Shown here in pieces: positions 41,287 to 49,520 of a stretch of DNA of 64,000 nt. The DNA comes from DATBLE01 sp963837265 (lineage in GTDB: Bacteria; Actinomycetota; Thermoleophilia; Gaiellales; Gaiellaceae). The notes beneath the pieces were generated by a model. That model ran no database searches. It saw only the letters and a program-made list of their open reading frames with translations, and was not told the DNA's origin. The translations under genes were made by a program, and so were the position numbers. The stretch is taken from assembly GCA_963837265.1 (NCBI GenBank), contig CAWIMQ010000002.1, forward strand, positions 372,001 through 436,000, given 5' to 3'. Position 1 is the stretch's first letter, and each line of letters begins with the position of its first letter.

Positions 41287-42111
41287 ATGCGCCGCCGCGC
41301 CACGGCTCTCGCGTTCGCCTCCACGCTGGCGATCGCCGTGCCGGCGGCCGGGGGCGGCCATGCCCAGGCGCTGCGCGTCCATGCTCCACGGGCGGGGGGC
41401 GACTCCCAGATCTCGTCGAACTGGGCCGGATACGCGGTCAGCGGCACCGGTGCGAGCGGCGAGCAGGTTGCGTTCACCGACGTCACCGGGCGCTGGGTCC
41501 AGCCCACGCCGGACTGCTCGTCCGGAAACGAGGCGTACTCGGCATTCTGGGTCGGCCTCGGCGGCTTTGCCGCCGACTCGCGCGCGCTCGAGCAGGTCGG
41601 CACCGAGGTGGACTGCGCCGGGGGCAGGGCGGTCTCCACGGCCTGGTACGAGATCGTGCCGTCGCCGGCCGTTCCGCTCCGGATGAAGATCCTGCCCGGC
41701 GACCGGATGGTCGCGGCCGTTCTCGCCAAGGGAACACAGGTCGTCCTCCAGATCACCGACGCGACCAGGCACGTCCGCGTCACGAAGACCGTCGAGGTGC
41801 CCGCGCCCGACCTGACCTCGGCCGAGTGGATCGCCGAGGCGCCGTCCGCCTGCGGCTCGCGCGGCGGCTGCCGCACACTGCCGCTGGCGAACTTCGGCTC
41901 GGTCGCGTTCACCCAGGCCGCCGCGACCGGGGACGACCATGCCGGCACGATCACCGACCCGGCGTGGCAGGCGACCCCGATCGAGCTCGCCGAGCGAGGC
42001 GGCGTCGACCAGCTCCTCCTCCGGCCGGCGGGGCCCACCTCGGGCGCGGCGCCCGGGGCGCTCTCCGCCGACGGGCGCTCGTTCAGCGTCGCCTGGCACC
42101 CCGCCCGCTAG
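41287..42111 (+). CDS. Secreted G1-family (eqolisin-like) peptidase
   Basis: This 274-residue exported protein has a signal peptide over residues 1-~27 (basic MRRRAT start, hydrophobic core, AGGGHAQA cleavage area). The mature part matches the bacterial peptidase G1 domain: ISSNWAGYAVSGTG, VTGRWVQPTPDCSS (the Gln position), SAFWVGLGGF, LEQVGTEVDC, TAWYEIVPSP and TSAEWIAEAPS (the Glu position). G1 enzymes are acid-active glutamic peptidases, best known from fungi and scattered in bacteria. The gene stands alone, one base from the MobA-like gene. Confidence 0.8.
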   Translation: MRRRATALAFASTLAIAVPAAGGGHAQALRVHAPRAGGDSQISSNWAGYAVSGTGASGEQVAFTDVTGRWVQPTPDCSSGNEAYSAFWVGLGGFAADSRALEQVGTEVDCAGGRAVSTAWYEIVPSPAVPLRMKILPGDRMVAAVLAKGTQVVLQITDATRHVRVTKTVEVPAPDLTSAEWIAEAPSACGSRGGCRTLPLANFGSVAFTQAAATGDDHAGTITDPAWQATPIELAERGGVDQLLLRPAGPTSGAAPGALSADGRSFSVAWHPAR

Positions 42112-42638
42112 TGCCCGGGCGGCCGCGGGTGGCGGCGGTCGTCCTCGCCGCCGGCGCCGCGACCAGGTTCGGGTCTCCCAAGCAGCGACTGCTCCTCGCC
42201 GGCGTGCTCGACCGGGTGGGCCGGAGCGCGGAGATCGACGAGGTGGTCGTCGTCGCGGGCGCGTACGAGCTGGACACGGAGGCGCGAGTCGTCCCGTGCC
42301 CGGACTGGTCACGGGGCCCGGGGGCCTCGCTCCGCTGCGGCCTGGCCGCGCTGGGCCCGGACATCGCCGCGGCGGTGGTCGCCCTCGCCGACGGACCGGA
42401 TCTCCACCCGGCCGCCGTCGACCGTGTGGTCACCGCCTGGCGCGGCGGCGCCGGTCCCGTGGTTGCGGCCTCGTACGGCGGCGGGCGGGGCCATCCGCTC
42501 GTGCTCGACCGGGCTGCGTGGGAGCGTGTCCCCGACGAGGGCGGCCGGGCCCTCGAGCCGCATCTCGTCCCGTGCGACGACCTCGGCAGCCCGGGCGACG
42601 TGAACCGACCGGAGGATCTCCCGGAGCGCGTTCGCTAG
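42111..42638 (+). CDS. MobA/MocA-like molybdopterin nucleotidyltransferase
   Basis: This 175-residue NTP transferase fold protein has VAAVVLAAGAATRFGSPKQRLLLAG (LAAGxxxRxGxxK nucleotide motif), VVALADGPDLHPAAVDRV (the metal-binding DxP-type segment, here ADGPD) and YGGGRGHPLVLDRAAW. The last block is typical of MocA cytidylyltransferases acting on molybdopterin. It is a little shorter than usual. GTG 42111 shares one base with the previous stop (TAGTG). Such an enzyme would serve molybdoenzymes like the formate dehydrogenase at the end of the window. Assignment to CTP or GTP use is uncertain. Confidence 0.75.
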   Translation: MPGRPRVAAVVLAAGAATRFGSPKQRLLLAGVLDRVGRSAEIDEVVVVAGAYELDTEARVVPCPDWSRGPGASLRCGLAALGPDIAAAVVALADGPDLHPAAVDRVVTAWRGGAGPVVAASYGGGRGHPLVLDRAAWERVPDEGGRALEPHLVPCDDLGSPGDVNRPEDLPERVR

Positions 42639-42868
42639 AGCGGCGTCCGCAGCGACGCCAGCTTGAGCTTCAGCTCCGGCGGCATCGCCTCCGCGCACGC
42701 GCTGTGCACGAAGACCCGGAGGCTCTCCTCGAAGCGGTAGCGCTTGCGGCAGTAGCCGCACTCGTCGAGGTGCGCTTCCGCCTCCGCCCGCTCCGTCTCG
42801 TCGAGGACGCGGTCGAGGTACGGCTGCATCACCTCTTCGCACTTCTCGCAGAGATCCTCGAATCCCAT
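42635..42868 (-). CDS. Zinc-containing anti-sigma factor (RsrA-like ZAS domain)
   Basis: This 77-residue protein carries CEKCEEVMQPYLD at the N-terminus and HLDECGYCRKRYRFEESLR (H-x3-C-x2-C) as the ZAS zinc motif. SRxFVHSAC and a C-terminal MPPELKLKLASL tail follow. It lies two bases after the sigma gene on the same strand. It probably binds that sigma factor and releases it when its thiols are oxidised, as RsrA does with SigR in Streptomyces. The redox role is inferred from family and layout. Confidence 0.88.
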   Translation of the reverse strand: MGFEDLCEKCEEVMQPYLDRVLDETERAEAEAHLDECGYCRKRYRFEESLRVFVHSACAEAMPPELKLKLASLRTPL

Positions 42869-42870
42869 CC

Positions 42871-43455
42871 TCAGCCCCCGACCGCCTGCTCGGCGAGCGT
42901 GCTCTTCAGGATTCGACGCCCGCGGTGGAGGCGGGACATCACGGTTCCGATCGGGATGTCCAGGATCTGCGCTGCGTCCTGGTAGGTGAAGTCGCCGATG
43001 TCGACGAGGACGACGACGTCGCGGAAGTCGTGCGGGACCGACGAGAGCGCCGAGACCACGTCGTCCTGCGAGAGTCGCTCGACCACCGCTTCCTGGTCCG
43101 AGACGGGCTCGCGCGAGGCCTCCTCGAGCCTGTTGTAGAGGAAGTAGTCGCCTTCCTCGAGCGGCTGCATGTCCGGCGCACGCTGCTTCCGCCGGCCGCG
43201 ATCGATGTTCAGGTTGGTGAGGATGCGCAGGAGCCAGGCGCGGAGGTTCGTCCCCGGCGTGTACGAGCGCCAGCTCCGGAAGGCGCGGGCGTACGTCTCC
43301 TGCATCAGCTCCTCCGCCTCCTCGCGACTGCCGACGAGTCGTCTGGCCACCCGATAGACCTGATCGGCGAGCTCAAGCGCTTCCTCCTCGAACCGCACGC
43401 GGTTGCGCGCCTCCGCCGCCAGTCGCCTCGGCTCGGTGGGCGTGACCTCGCTCAC
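42871..43455 (-). CDS. ECF RNA polymerase sigma factor, SigR/SigH type
   Basis: This 194-residue ECF sigma factor has region 2 in LADQVYRVARRLVGSREEAEELMQETYARAFRSW and NLRAWLLRILTNLNIDRGRRK. Region 4 runs through LPHDFR-like VPHDFRDVVVLVDIGDFTYQDAAQIL and PIGTVMSRLHRGRRIL. The linker (RAPDMQPLEEGDYFLYNRLEE) matches the SigR family, whose targets include thioredoxin and thiol-repair genes. It starts with GTG 43455. It is encoded directly ahead of the anti-sigma gene, giving a two-gene operon. Confidence 0.9.
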   Translation of the reverse strand: MSEVTPTEPRRLAAEARNRVRFEEEALELADQVYRVARRLVGSREEAEELMQETYARAFRSWRSYTPGTNLRAWLLRILTNLNIDRGRRKQRAPDMQPLEEGDYFLYNRLEEASREPVSDQEAVVERLSQDDVVSALSSVPHDFRDVVVLVDIGDFTYQDAAQILDIPIGTVMSRLHRGRRILKSTLAEQAVGG

Positions 43456-43571
43456 CGGGCCACCCTAGCAGCGGCTTTCCGAAGGCTGCAACGAGCCCGC
43501 GCCACGGGGTATTCCCGTTACGGATGGCCCGGTCCGGGGTACTCAGCGGCCAGACGACCGAGGAGGAACCG

Positions 43572-44066
43572 ATGAGGGGGTACGAGGTTGTGACCAGCGA
43601 CGACCGGGCCGTCGGCCGCGTCGTCGACGTCCGCGAGGGGTACCTGATCGTCGAGTCGGGCCGGCTGCGCACGTCTCGACGGCCCCTGCCCCGAGAGTTC
43701 GTCCATCCGGTGGACGAGACCGCGAAGGCGTTCGTGACGATCCCGAGGCGGGTGCTCAGAGGCGCGCCGAAGGTGAAGCGCAACGGTTTCTTCGACCGCG
43801 ACGAGGCGGCCCGGCACTTCGGCCTGGTCGTCTCGTATCCGTGGCCGTCGACCGAGGGCCTCGCCGAGTCGCTGCCGCACCAGCCGGCGTGGGGCGCCGA
43901 CACCGAGCCGATCGCCGCACGGGAGCTTCCTCCCGAGCATCGCCGGGCCGAGATCCGCAAGCACCTGCGTCCCGGCTACCCGGAGCAGCACCGGCACGCG
44001 CAGGCGGCGCTGTTCGGCGAGAGGCGGCTCGAGCGCAGGAGGGCCAGGAAGGGCGAGGGCGACTAG
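43572..44066 (+). CDS. PRC-barrel-like protein
   Basis: This 164-residue cytoplasmic protein has a small beta-rich N-terminal half (YEVVTSDDRAVGRVVDVREGYLIVESGRLRTSRRPLPREFVHPV, in the style of PRC-barrel/DUF2171 domains). Its C-terminal half is charged and Arg/His-rich (EHRRAEIRKHLRPGYPEQHRHAQ). ATG 43572 follows GAGGAG by six bases, a good ribosome binding site. It is transcribed away from the sigR operon. The function is unknown; stress association is possible from context only. Confidence 0.72.
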   Translation: MRGYEVVTSDDRAVGRVVDVREGYLIVESGRLRTSRRPLPREFVHPVDETAKAFVTIPRRVLRGAPKVKRNGFFDRDEAARHFGLVVSYPWPSTEGLAESLPHQPAWGADTEPIAARELPPEHRRAEIRKHLRPGYPEQHRHAQAALFGERRLERRRARKGEGD

Positions 44067-44281
44067 ACCGCGGCGATCTCGCGGAACCCGCCCTGGGCGA
44101 GCCGCGCGAGGATCGAGTCGCGGTCGATCCGGTCACCGTCCCACGACAGCGTCACCTGTCCCATGAGGTTCGCGGTCGCGGACTCGAGCCCGTCGAGGTC
44201 ACCGAGCGCGGCTCCGAGCCGGCCGACGCACCGCTCGCAGCGGATCCCCGTCACCTGGATCGTCTCGGTGTGGAGCGCCAC
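44063..44281 (-). CDS. Heavy-metal-associated (HMA) domain protein, CopZ-like
   Basis: This 72-residue stand-alone HMA domain has the metal site GIRCERCVGRLG (CxxC, with one residue fewer of the usual GMTC pattern) and the betaalphabeta periodicity through VTLSWDGDRIDRDSILARL. It probably carries Cu(I) or Zn(II). GTG 44281 lies four bases after the GCS2 gene stop on the same strand, so it is the third gene of a small operon with a glutamate-cysteine ligase-like enzyme. The copper CopC-CopD fusion lies about 3 kb away. Confidence 0.82.
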   Translation of the reverse strand: MALHTETIQVTGIRCERCVGRLGAALGDLDGLESATANLMGQVTLSWDGDRIDRDSILARLAQGGFREIAAV

Positions 44282-44285
44282 CGCG

Positions 44286-45350
44286 TCAGCGTAGACGATC
44301 GGTCCCGCCCGCCGCGGGGGCGGGAGCTCCACGGTCGAGCGTCCGCCCGGCCACGTCCCGCGGAACCGCGGCGATCCCGTCCGCGGCGGCGACCTCGAGC
44401 TGGCGCTCGGCCTCGGGGCTGCCCCGGAGGACGAGCGTCGCAAGGTTGCGGGAGGGACCGGTCAGGAACGGGTCGACCAGGCTCGCGAGAGCCTCGACCT
44501 CGGCCCGGTGGGGCGGCAGGCGAGTGGCCTCCTCCCGGCGCCGGGCATAGACGTCCCGGTCGTAGGGCGCGGCGTCGCTCGCGGCCGCGGCGGCGACGAG
44601 CGCCTGGACGAGGGCCGCGAAGCCCGCCGAGCGGCGGACGTCCGTCTGCATGTCGGTCACGCGCACCTCCAGCGTCCCGTACTCCGGCCGGGGCCAGGCG
44701 TCCCAGTGGCGGCGGGACCTGTCCGTGCCGGTCGCATCCGACCAGTCGCCCCAGTCGCGCAGCGCCGGGGGCGTTCCACCGGTCGGCATCTCGAGCAGCC
44801 GCTCCGCCCGTTCGGAGCGGCGACCGGTCGCGGCGCCCTCTGCGAAGGGCGAGTTCGCCGAGAGCGCCAGCAGCACGGGCAGCCAGGGGATCACGCCCTC
44901 GTACGCGCGGAGGCACGTCTCCGGATCGGGGACGGAGACGTGGACATGCACGCCGCATACGAGCTGGCGACGGATCGGCTCGCCGATCGCGGCGGCGAGC
45001 CGCTCGTAGCGCGGGAAGGGAACGATCTCCTGGTCGGCCCCCCGGGCGAGCGCGTGGCTCCCGGCGGCGTGCACGCGCATCCCGTGGGCGGCCGCGCGCC
45101 GGCCGATCTCCTCGCGCAGGCTGCGGAGGCCGGCGAGCACCGCCGTTGCGTCATGAAGCACCGGCGTCGTCACCTCGACCAGGCTCTCGAACAGCTCCGG
45201 CTTGAACGTGCCGGCACCGACGGCGCCCGGCGCGGTCAGGACGCGGGAGAAGCCGGCGACGGCGTCGTACGAGTCGGCGTCGACGAACGCGAGCTCTTCC
45301 TCGACCCCCAGCGTCCAGGGCTCCGCCTGCCCGAACCGGTTGGCGATCAC
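44286..45350 (-). CDS. Carboxylate-amine ligase, GCS2/YbdK family
   Basis: This 354-residue ATP-grasp-like ligase belongs to the glutamate-cysteine ligase family 2. TLGVEEELAFVDADSYD is the N-terminal motif. GTFKPELFESLVEVTTPV, VCGVHVHVSVPD, LSANSPFAEGAATGRRS and GTLEVRVTDMQTDVRRSAGFAALVQAL are all conserved blocks. It probably makes gamma-glutamylcysteine or a similar amide. GTG 45350 overlaps the upstream gene's stop (GTGA), and the HMA gene follows. The products of the operon suggest thiol and metal handling. Confidence 0.85.
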   Translation of the reverse strand: MIANRFGQAEPWTLGVEEELAFVDADSYDAVAGFSRVLTAPGAVGAGTFKPELFESLVEVTTPVLHDATAVLAGLRSLREEIGRRAAAHGMRVHAAGSHALARGADQEIVPFPRYERLAAAIGEPIRRQLVCGVHVHVSVPDPETCLRAYEGVIPWLPVLLALSANSPFAEGAATGRRSERAERLLEMPTGGTPPALRDWGDWSDATGTDRSRRHWDAWPRPEYGTLEVRVTDMQTDVRRSAGFAALVQALVAAAAASDAAPYDRDVYARRREEATRLPPHRAEVEALASLVDPFLTGPSRNLATLVLRGSPEAERQLEVAAADGIAAVPRDVAGRTLDRGAPAPAAGGTDRLR

Positions 45351-45709
45351 TTCCCGCGGACGCCGTGCACCGGGCGGCCGGCGGCCTCCCACGCGTAGTA
45401 CGAGGCGCTCGGCCCGAAGGAGGGCCGGTAGGCGGCGACCCGTGGGTTCCGCCCGACCTGCTTCGCCCGCTCGGCGTGACGGAGGAGGTTCGGGTCGTCG
45501 CGCTCCTCCCACACGAGGATCAGGTGCGCGGCGGTCATGAACTCGGCGACGAAGTCGCAGCCGGCCGCCGGGCACGGGAACGGGTTGGTCGCGACGCAGA
45601 ACCAGCCGGAGTGGTCGGTCTCGTCGTCGCCGGTCCAGAGCTCCTCCTCCCCGGCCAGCTCCTCGTCCTCCAGCAGCAGCTCGCCGGGCCGCGGTTCCTG
45701 GGTCGCCAC
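45347..45709 (-). CDS. Small acidic protein with possible zinc site, unknown
   Basis: This 120-residue cytoplasmic protein has an acidic N-terminus (LLLEDEELAGEEELWTGDDE). Its central NPFPCPAAGCDFVAEFMTAAHLILVWEE resembles a C2H2-like arrangement (C-x4-C-x11-H) and is followed by LLRHAERAK. GTG 45709 was chosen. Its stop overlaps the GCS2 start, so it is the first gene of the GCS2-HMA operon. I do not recognise a family. Metal binding is suggested only by the Cys/His spacing. Confidence 0.65.
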   Translation of the reverse strand: MATQEPRPGELLLEDEELAGEEELWTGDDETDHSGWFCVATNPFPCPAAGCDFVAEFMTAAHLILVWEERDDPNLLRHAERAKQVGRNPRVAAYRPSFGPSASYYAWEAAGRPVHGVRGK

Positions 45710-45733
45710 CGGCGTACGGTAGCCGCCGAGATA

Positions 45734-45767
45734 CGAAGGCCCCCGGGCAGGCGATCGGAGGCCTTCG
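45734..45767. terminator. Hairpin between HtrA and the GCS2 operon
   Basis: CGAAGGCC (45734-45741) pairs perfectly with GGCCTTCG (45760-45767) across an 18-base loop. It lies after the htrA stop on the minus strand and could end its transcript. Confidence 0.4.
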
Positions 45768-45847
45768 TCCTGTCCGCCGCGCCGCGCCGGTGAGGAGCGG
45801 CTGGCGGCGGCTTCTACCCCCCGGGGTCAGGGGGTCCTTGCGGACGG

Positions 45848-47062
45848 CTATCCGGATCGCGACGCCGGTTGCCGTCCAAGCTTCACGTCGAGGGTGGTCT
45901 TCTTGCCGGCCCGGTCGACGACGAGCCGCAGGGTGTCGCCCGGCTTCTTCCCGGCGACGACGTCCCGCAGCGCGTTCAGGCTCGCGACGGGCCTTCCACC
46001 GGCCCGGACGATGATGTCGCCGCCGAGGTCGTAGCTCTCGCCCGCGAGCACGACCTGCGTCGTTCCCGCTTTCAGACCCGCCTTCGCGGCGCCGCTCCCC
46101 GGCTGGACGCTCTGGACGAGCAGCCCACGGGAGACCGGCAGCCGGAAGACGCGGACGAGGTCGCCGCTGATCGGGACCGCGCTGATCCCGATGAAGGCGC
46201 GGTCGATGTGCCCCTGCCTGATCAGCTGGGCGATCACGGTCTTCACCGTGTTCGACGGGACCGCGAACCCGACCCCGACGTTTCCGGTCGAGCCGGAGCC
46301 GCCGGTCTCGATCTGCGAGTTGACGCCGATCACCTCGCCGCGGCCGTTCAGGAGCGGTCCGCCCGAGTTCCCGTGGTTGATCGCAGCGTCGGTCTGGATG
46401 ACGTGGTCGATCGTGTAGCCGTTGGGGGCGGTGATCGCCCGCTGGATGGCGCTGACGATGCCGGCGGTGACCGTCCGGTCGAGCCCGAAGGGATTGCCGA
46501 TCGCAACCACGGGGTCTCCGACCCTGATCGCGTCGGAATTGCCGAGCGCAAGCGGCGTGAGCGCACGTGAGCTGGCGTCGAGCTTGAGCACGGCGAGGTC
46601 GCTGGACGGGTCCGTGCCGACGACGTTCGCACGCATGCTGGCCCCGTTCGAGAAGCTGACCCGGATCTGCTTCGCCCCCTCGACGACGTGGTAGTTCGTG
46701 ACCACGTGTCCCGCCTTGTCGACGACGAAGCCGGAGCCGAGCGACTGCTGTTGCTGCTGCTGCGGGAAGAACGGGCTCCCGAAGAACGGGTCGGCCTGGA
46801 CGCTGACCACGGTGGTCGAGGTGACCTGGACGACGCCGGGGGCGGCGCGCCGGTAGATGTCGTTTATCGACATGGCCGCGCGGGTCGGCGGCACGCTCGT
46901 CTGGTCGGTCGGCGACGCAGAAGCCTGGATCTCGCGGATCGTCGTCGTCGTCCTGCCGGGCCGGCCGAAGACGGCGGCGCCGCCGAGCGCGAGACCGGCG
47001 CCGAGCAGCGCCGCCGCCAGCAGCCCGGCCGCGCGTGCGAGCGTGGGCGCGCGTCCTGCCAT
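45848..47062 (-). CDS. HtrA/DegP-type serine protease with PDZ domain
   Basis: This 404-residue membrane-anchored protease has an N-terminal hydrophobic helix at about residues 10-32 and a trypsin-like domain with catalytic His125 (TNYHVVEG), Asp155 (SSDLAVLK) and Ser233 (GNSGGPLL). A C-terminal PDZ domain follows (RGLLVQSVQPGSGAAKAGLKAGT, GDIIVRAGGRPVASL). A six-Gln run lies at residues 101-106 next to the L-A loop. It degrades or refolds damaged extracytoplasmic proteins. A TTAAG direct repeat 48 bases upstream may be its operator. Confidence 0.93.
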   Translation of the reverse strand: MAGRAPTLARAAGLLAAALLGAGLALGGAAVFGRPGRTTTTIREIQASASPTDQTSVPPTRAAMSINDIYRRAAPGVVQVTSTTVVSVQADPFFGSPFFPQQQQQQSLGSGFVVDKAGHVVTNYHVVEGAKQIRVSFSNGASMRANVVGTDPSSDLAVLKLDASSRALTPLALGNSDAIRVGDPVVAIGNPFGLDRTVTAGIVSAIQRAITAPNGYTIDHVIQTDAAINHGNSGGPLLNGRGEVIGVNSQIETGGSGSTGNVGVGFAVPSNTVKTVIAQLIRQGHIDRAFIGISAVPISGDLVRVFRLPVSRGLLVQSVQPGSGAAKAGLKAGTTQVVLAGESYDLGGDIIVRAGGRPVASLNALRDVVAGKKPGDTLRLVVDRAGKKTTLDVKLGRQPASRSG

Positions 47063-47109
47063 CCGCGTCCGGTTATACCGCGCCGGTGTTCAGGCGCAGT
47101 TGCAGCGGA

Positions 47110-47125
47110 TTAAGGGTGCGTTAAG
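47110..47125. promoter_or_regulatory. Direct repeat TTAAG-N6-TTAAG upstream of HtrA
   Basis: Two TTAAG half-sites are 11 bases apart, one helical turn, which is the usual arrangement for OmpR-type response regulators. It lies 48 bases before the htrA start and overlaps the stop of the CopC-CopD gene. Confidence 0.35.
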
Positions 47126-49130
47126 CCGGCGGAGCGATCTCGAACGAGCCGTTGAAGCCCGCGTAGCGGTGGCGCATGAAATGCGCCTGGGCGGTCATCT
47201 TCAGGGCGAGCAGGCGGCCGGTCTTCGGTTCGATCGAGAGCTCGAACCAGGCCGGCAGCCGGGGGTCGTAGAACGACGCGACGCGGAGCCTGCCCGAGCT
47301 CAGCAACCGCGCGTTTCCCCTCGGGTCGGAGCCCCAGAAGGGCTGGGGCTGCGCGAGCGGCTCCTGCTCGGAGCGCTGCCAGCGGCCTCCGGGAAGCCGG
47401 TCCCAGCGCGTACCGCCGACGATCACCGCCTCCGGGCCTCCGGCGATCGCGTACGCGAGGCGGTCGGGCGCCTGGACCCGGTACGTGGTCGAGATCGCGT
47501 TGTGCGCGTTCGAGCCGAGCCGCTCGTGGATGACGAGCGTGCGCAGCGCCCGGAAGACGCGGTCGGCGCGGGCGACGAGCGCGGTCGCAGGCGGCGCCGG
47601 CCAGCGGTTCGGGAGCGTGAAGCGAAGCGTCGCCGGCCTGGCACCCGGGCCCTCGAGCGACACGTCGACCTGGCGCGGAGGGGCGGGCAGCGGGATCGTC
47701 GCCTCGTAGCAGCCGCCTCGGCAGGCGGTCGCACGCAGGCCGGCGATGCCGACGCTCAGGCCGTCGACGCCCTTGCCGTCGGGGCCGAGGGCGGTGACGC
47801 GTACGGCAACTCGATCGCCGCGCGGCGACGCGGCGAGGCCGACGGCGACGTCGTCGTCCTCGCCCGCGAGCACGACCGCGTCCGCCGGCGGGGGGGAAGG
47901 ACGTGTCGGCGCGAGGATCGCCGCCGGAGCTGCCCGGGCCGGCGGGCGCAGGTCGGTGAGGACCGCGACTGCCGCGACCACTCCGACCAGCAGCACGAGC
48001 TCGGCGGCGATGCCGAGGCGCGCGATCCGTGCCCGGTTCGTCCAGGCGACCGCCAGCACGGCGGCCAGGAGCCCGGACTTCACGAGCAGCGCCTGGCCGT
48101 AGCCCGTGTGGACGACGTCGCCGGGAGAGGGGAACGCAGCGATCGCCCTCGGGATCGCCCCGAGACCGAGCAGCACCAGAGCGGCCAGCGCGATCCTCGG
48201 GAAACGCGCGCGGGCGCGCGGGGTCCGCGCGAGGGCGAGCAGCGCCAGACCGCCGATCCAGGTCGCGGCGGCGCCGACGTGCACGACGTCGGCGAGGCCG
48301 GTCAGCGCCCGCCGCCGGCCCGGGTCGAGCGCGTGGCCGGCGAGCGTCGGCGCGAGGAGCGTCAAGGCGGCCGCCGCAGAGACGGCGAGCCTGAGCCGCG
48401 GCACGAGCAGCGATCCGAGCGCGGCGGCGAGGCCGGCGCAGGCGGCGACCGCGGCCGCCTCCGTCACCCGGCCGAACCGGGTCGCCTGCGCGGCGGGCTC
48501 GAGCGCGAGCAGCCCGAAGCCGCCCGCCGCGACGAGGGACAGCCCGGCCGCGGCGACGCGTGTCTCGAGGGCTCGCTGCGCGGGCGCGAGCAGGAGCCGG
48601 CCCGTGACCGCCGCCCCGCCGGCCACCAGCACCCCGACGAGGAAGAGCGCGCGGAGCAGGATCGACCCGGCCGAGAGACCGCCGCCGGCGGAGAGCGTGG
48701 GCACGGGGCGCGGCGACCCCGCGCCGACCGCGAACGCGAGCACGCCGGTGATCAGGTGGCCGTCGTTCGAGATCACCCGCCAGCGCACGGTGTAGGCGCC
48801 GCGCTCGAGCCGCGGGCGAAGCGGGATCACGAGAGCGCGGCCGTTCTCGCCCAGACGGCGGGCGGCGCCGGCGAGCACGGAGCGCCCGGCGGCGTCCACC
48901 GCCCGGTCGCCCCCCGCCGGGCGGATCTCGTCGTCGAAGAGGAGGCGCACGTCGGCGGGCGGCGTGGCGAGCACCGAGCCGTCCGCCGGCCTCGAGCCGA
49001 CCAGGCGCGCGTGCGCCGCCGCCGTCGCCGGGAAGGCGAGAGCGAGCGCGGCGAGGAGGCCGAGGCTACTACGCCTGCGGAAGGACGAGCTCGAGCAGGT
49101 CTTCGCCGGCGGGAACGAAGCCGCGGGCAC
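47121..49130 (-). CDS. CopC-CopD copper resistance fusion protein
   Basis: This protein of about 669 residues has a signal peptide ending near FPATAAAHA and an N-terminal CopC domain (HARLVGSRPADGSVLATPPADVRLLFDDEI, the first His as copper ligand). A CopD-type membrane domain with eight or so helices includes LADVVHVGAAATWIGGLALL, and a long periplasmic C-terminal domain contains RVQAPDRLAYAIAGG. It takes part in copper uptake or sequestration. GTG 49130 is the nearest usable start and would overlap the GNAT gene by 62 bases. No ATG, GTG or TTG lies closer to the signal peptide. Confidence 0.85.
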   Translation of the reverse strand: MPAASFPPAKTCSSSSFRRRSSLGLLAALALAFPATAAAHARLVGSRPADGSVLATPPADVRLLFDDEIRPAGGDRAVDAAGRSVLAGAARRLGENGRALVIPLRPRLERGAYTVRWRVISNDGHLITGVLAFAVGAGSPRPVPTLSAGGGLSAGSILLRALFLVGVLVAGGAAVTGRLLLAPAQRALETRVAAAGLSLVAAGGFGLLALEPAAQATRFGRVTEAAAVAACAGLAAALGSLLVPRLRLAVSAAAALTLLAPTLAGHALDPGRRRALTGLADVVHVGAAATWIGGLALLALARTPRARARFPRIALAALVLLGLGAIPRAIAAFPSPGDVVHTGYGQALLVKSGLLAAVLAVAWTNRARIARLGIAAELVLLVGVVAAVAVLTDLRPPARAAPAAILAPTRPSPPPADAVVLAGEDDDVAVGLAASPRGDRVAVRVTALGPDGKGVDGLSVGIAGLRATACRGGCYEATIPLPAPPRQVDVSLEGPGARPATLRFTLPNRWPAPPATALVARADRVFRALRTLVIHERLGSNAHNAISTTYRVQAPDRLAYAIAGGPEAVIVGGTRWDRLPGGRWQRSEQEPLAQPQPFWGSDPRGNARLLSSGRLRVASFYDPRLPAWFELSIEPKTGRLLALKMTAQAHFMRHRYAGFNGSFEIAPPA

Positions 49131-49482
49131 GGTAGAAGGAGGCGGCGAGGTCGTTGCCGCTCTCGACCACGACCTGTAGCCGCACGGCTCCGGTCGAGAT
49201 CGCGTAGCCCTCGGCCCACTCGAGCAGCTGTCCGTCAACGCCCTCCTCCTCGTGTGCAGGGTGCACGCAGAGCTGTTCGATCCGGAGGGCGACATCGGTT
49301 TCCTCGATCGCGACGTAGCCGGCCGGCTCGCCGTGCAGCTCGGCGACGAAGACCGTGTCGCGCTCGAGCGTCGCGAGCGTCCGGCGGTCGTCGCACTCGG
49401 CGAACGCGAGCTTCGCGACTCCGAACAGCAGGCCCTCGTCCTCGCTCCGGAAGGGCCGCATCGTTACCTTGCGGTACGGCAC
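49069..49482 (-). CDS. GNAT-family N-acetyltransferase
   Basis: This 137-residue acetyltransferase has MRPFRSEDEGLLFGVAKLAF at the N-terminus and VFVAELHGEPAGYVAIEE as beta4. The acetyl-CoA loop IEQLCVHPAHEEEGVDGQLLEWA is a degenerate R/QxxGxG/A motif, and VVVESGNDLAASFYRARGFVPAGE is the C-terminal signature. It starts with GTG 49482. Its 3' end overlaps the CopC-CopD start on the same strand, so the two are probably co-transcribed. The acceptor is unknown. Confidence 0.82.
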   Translation of the reverse strand: MPYRKVTMRPFRSEDEGLLFGVAKLAFAECDDRRTLATLERDTVFVAELHGEPAGYVAIEETDVALRIEQLCVHPAHEEEGVDGQLLEWAEGYAISTGAVRLQVVVESGNDLAASFYRARGFVPAGEDLLELVLPQA

Positions 49483-49520
49483 GCCGGGGTGATGCTAGCG
49501 GCAAAAGGAGGTTCGGGAAC

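Noticed and set aside
46741..46770. Poly-glutamine run in HtrA as an unstable repeat
   Set aside because: Only six Gln codons of mixed CAG/CAA, common in the flexible loop of this protease family.
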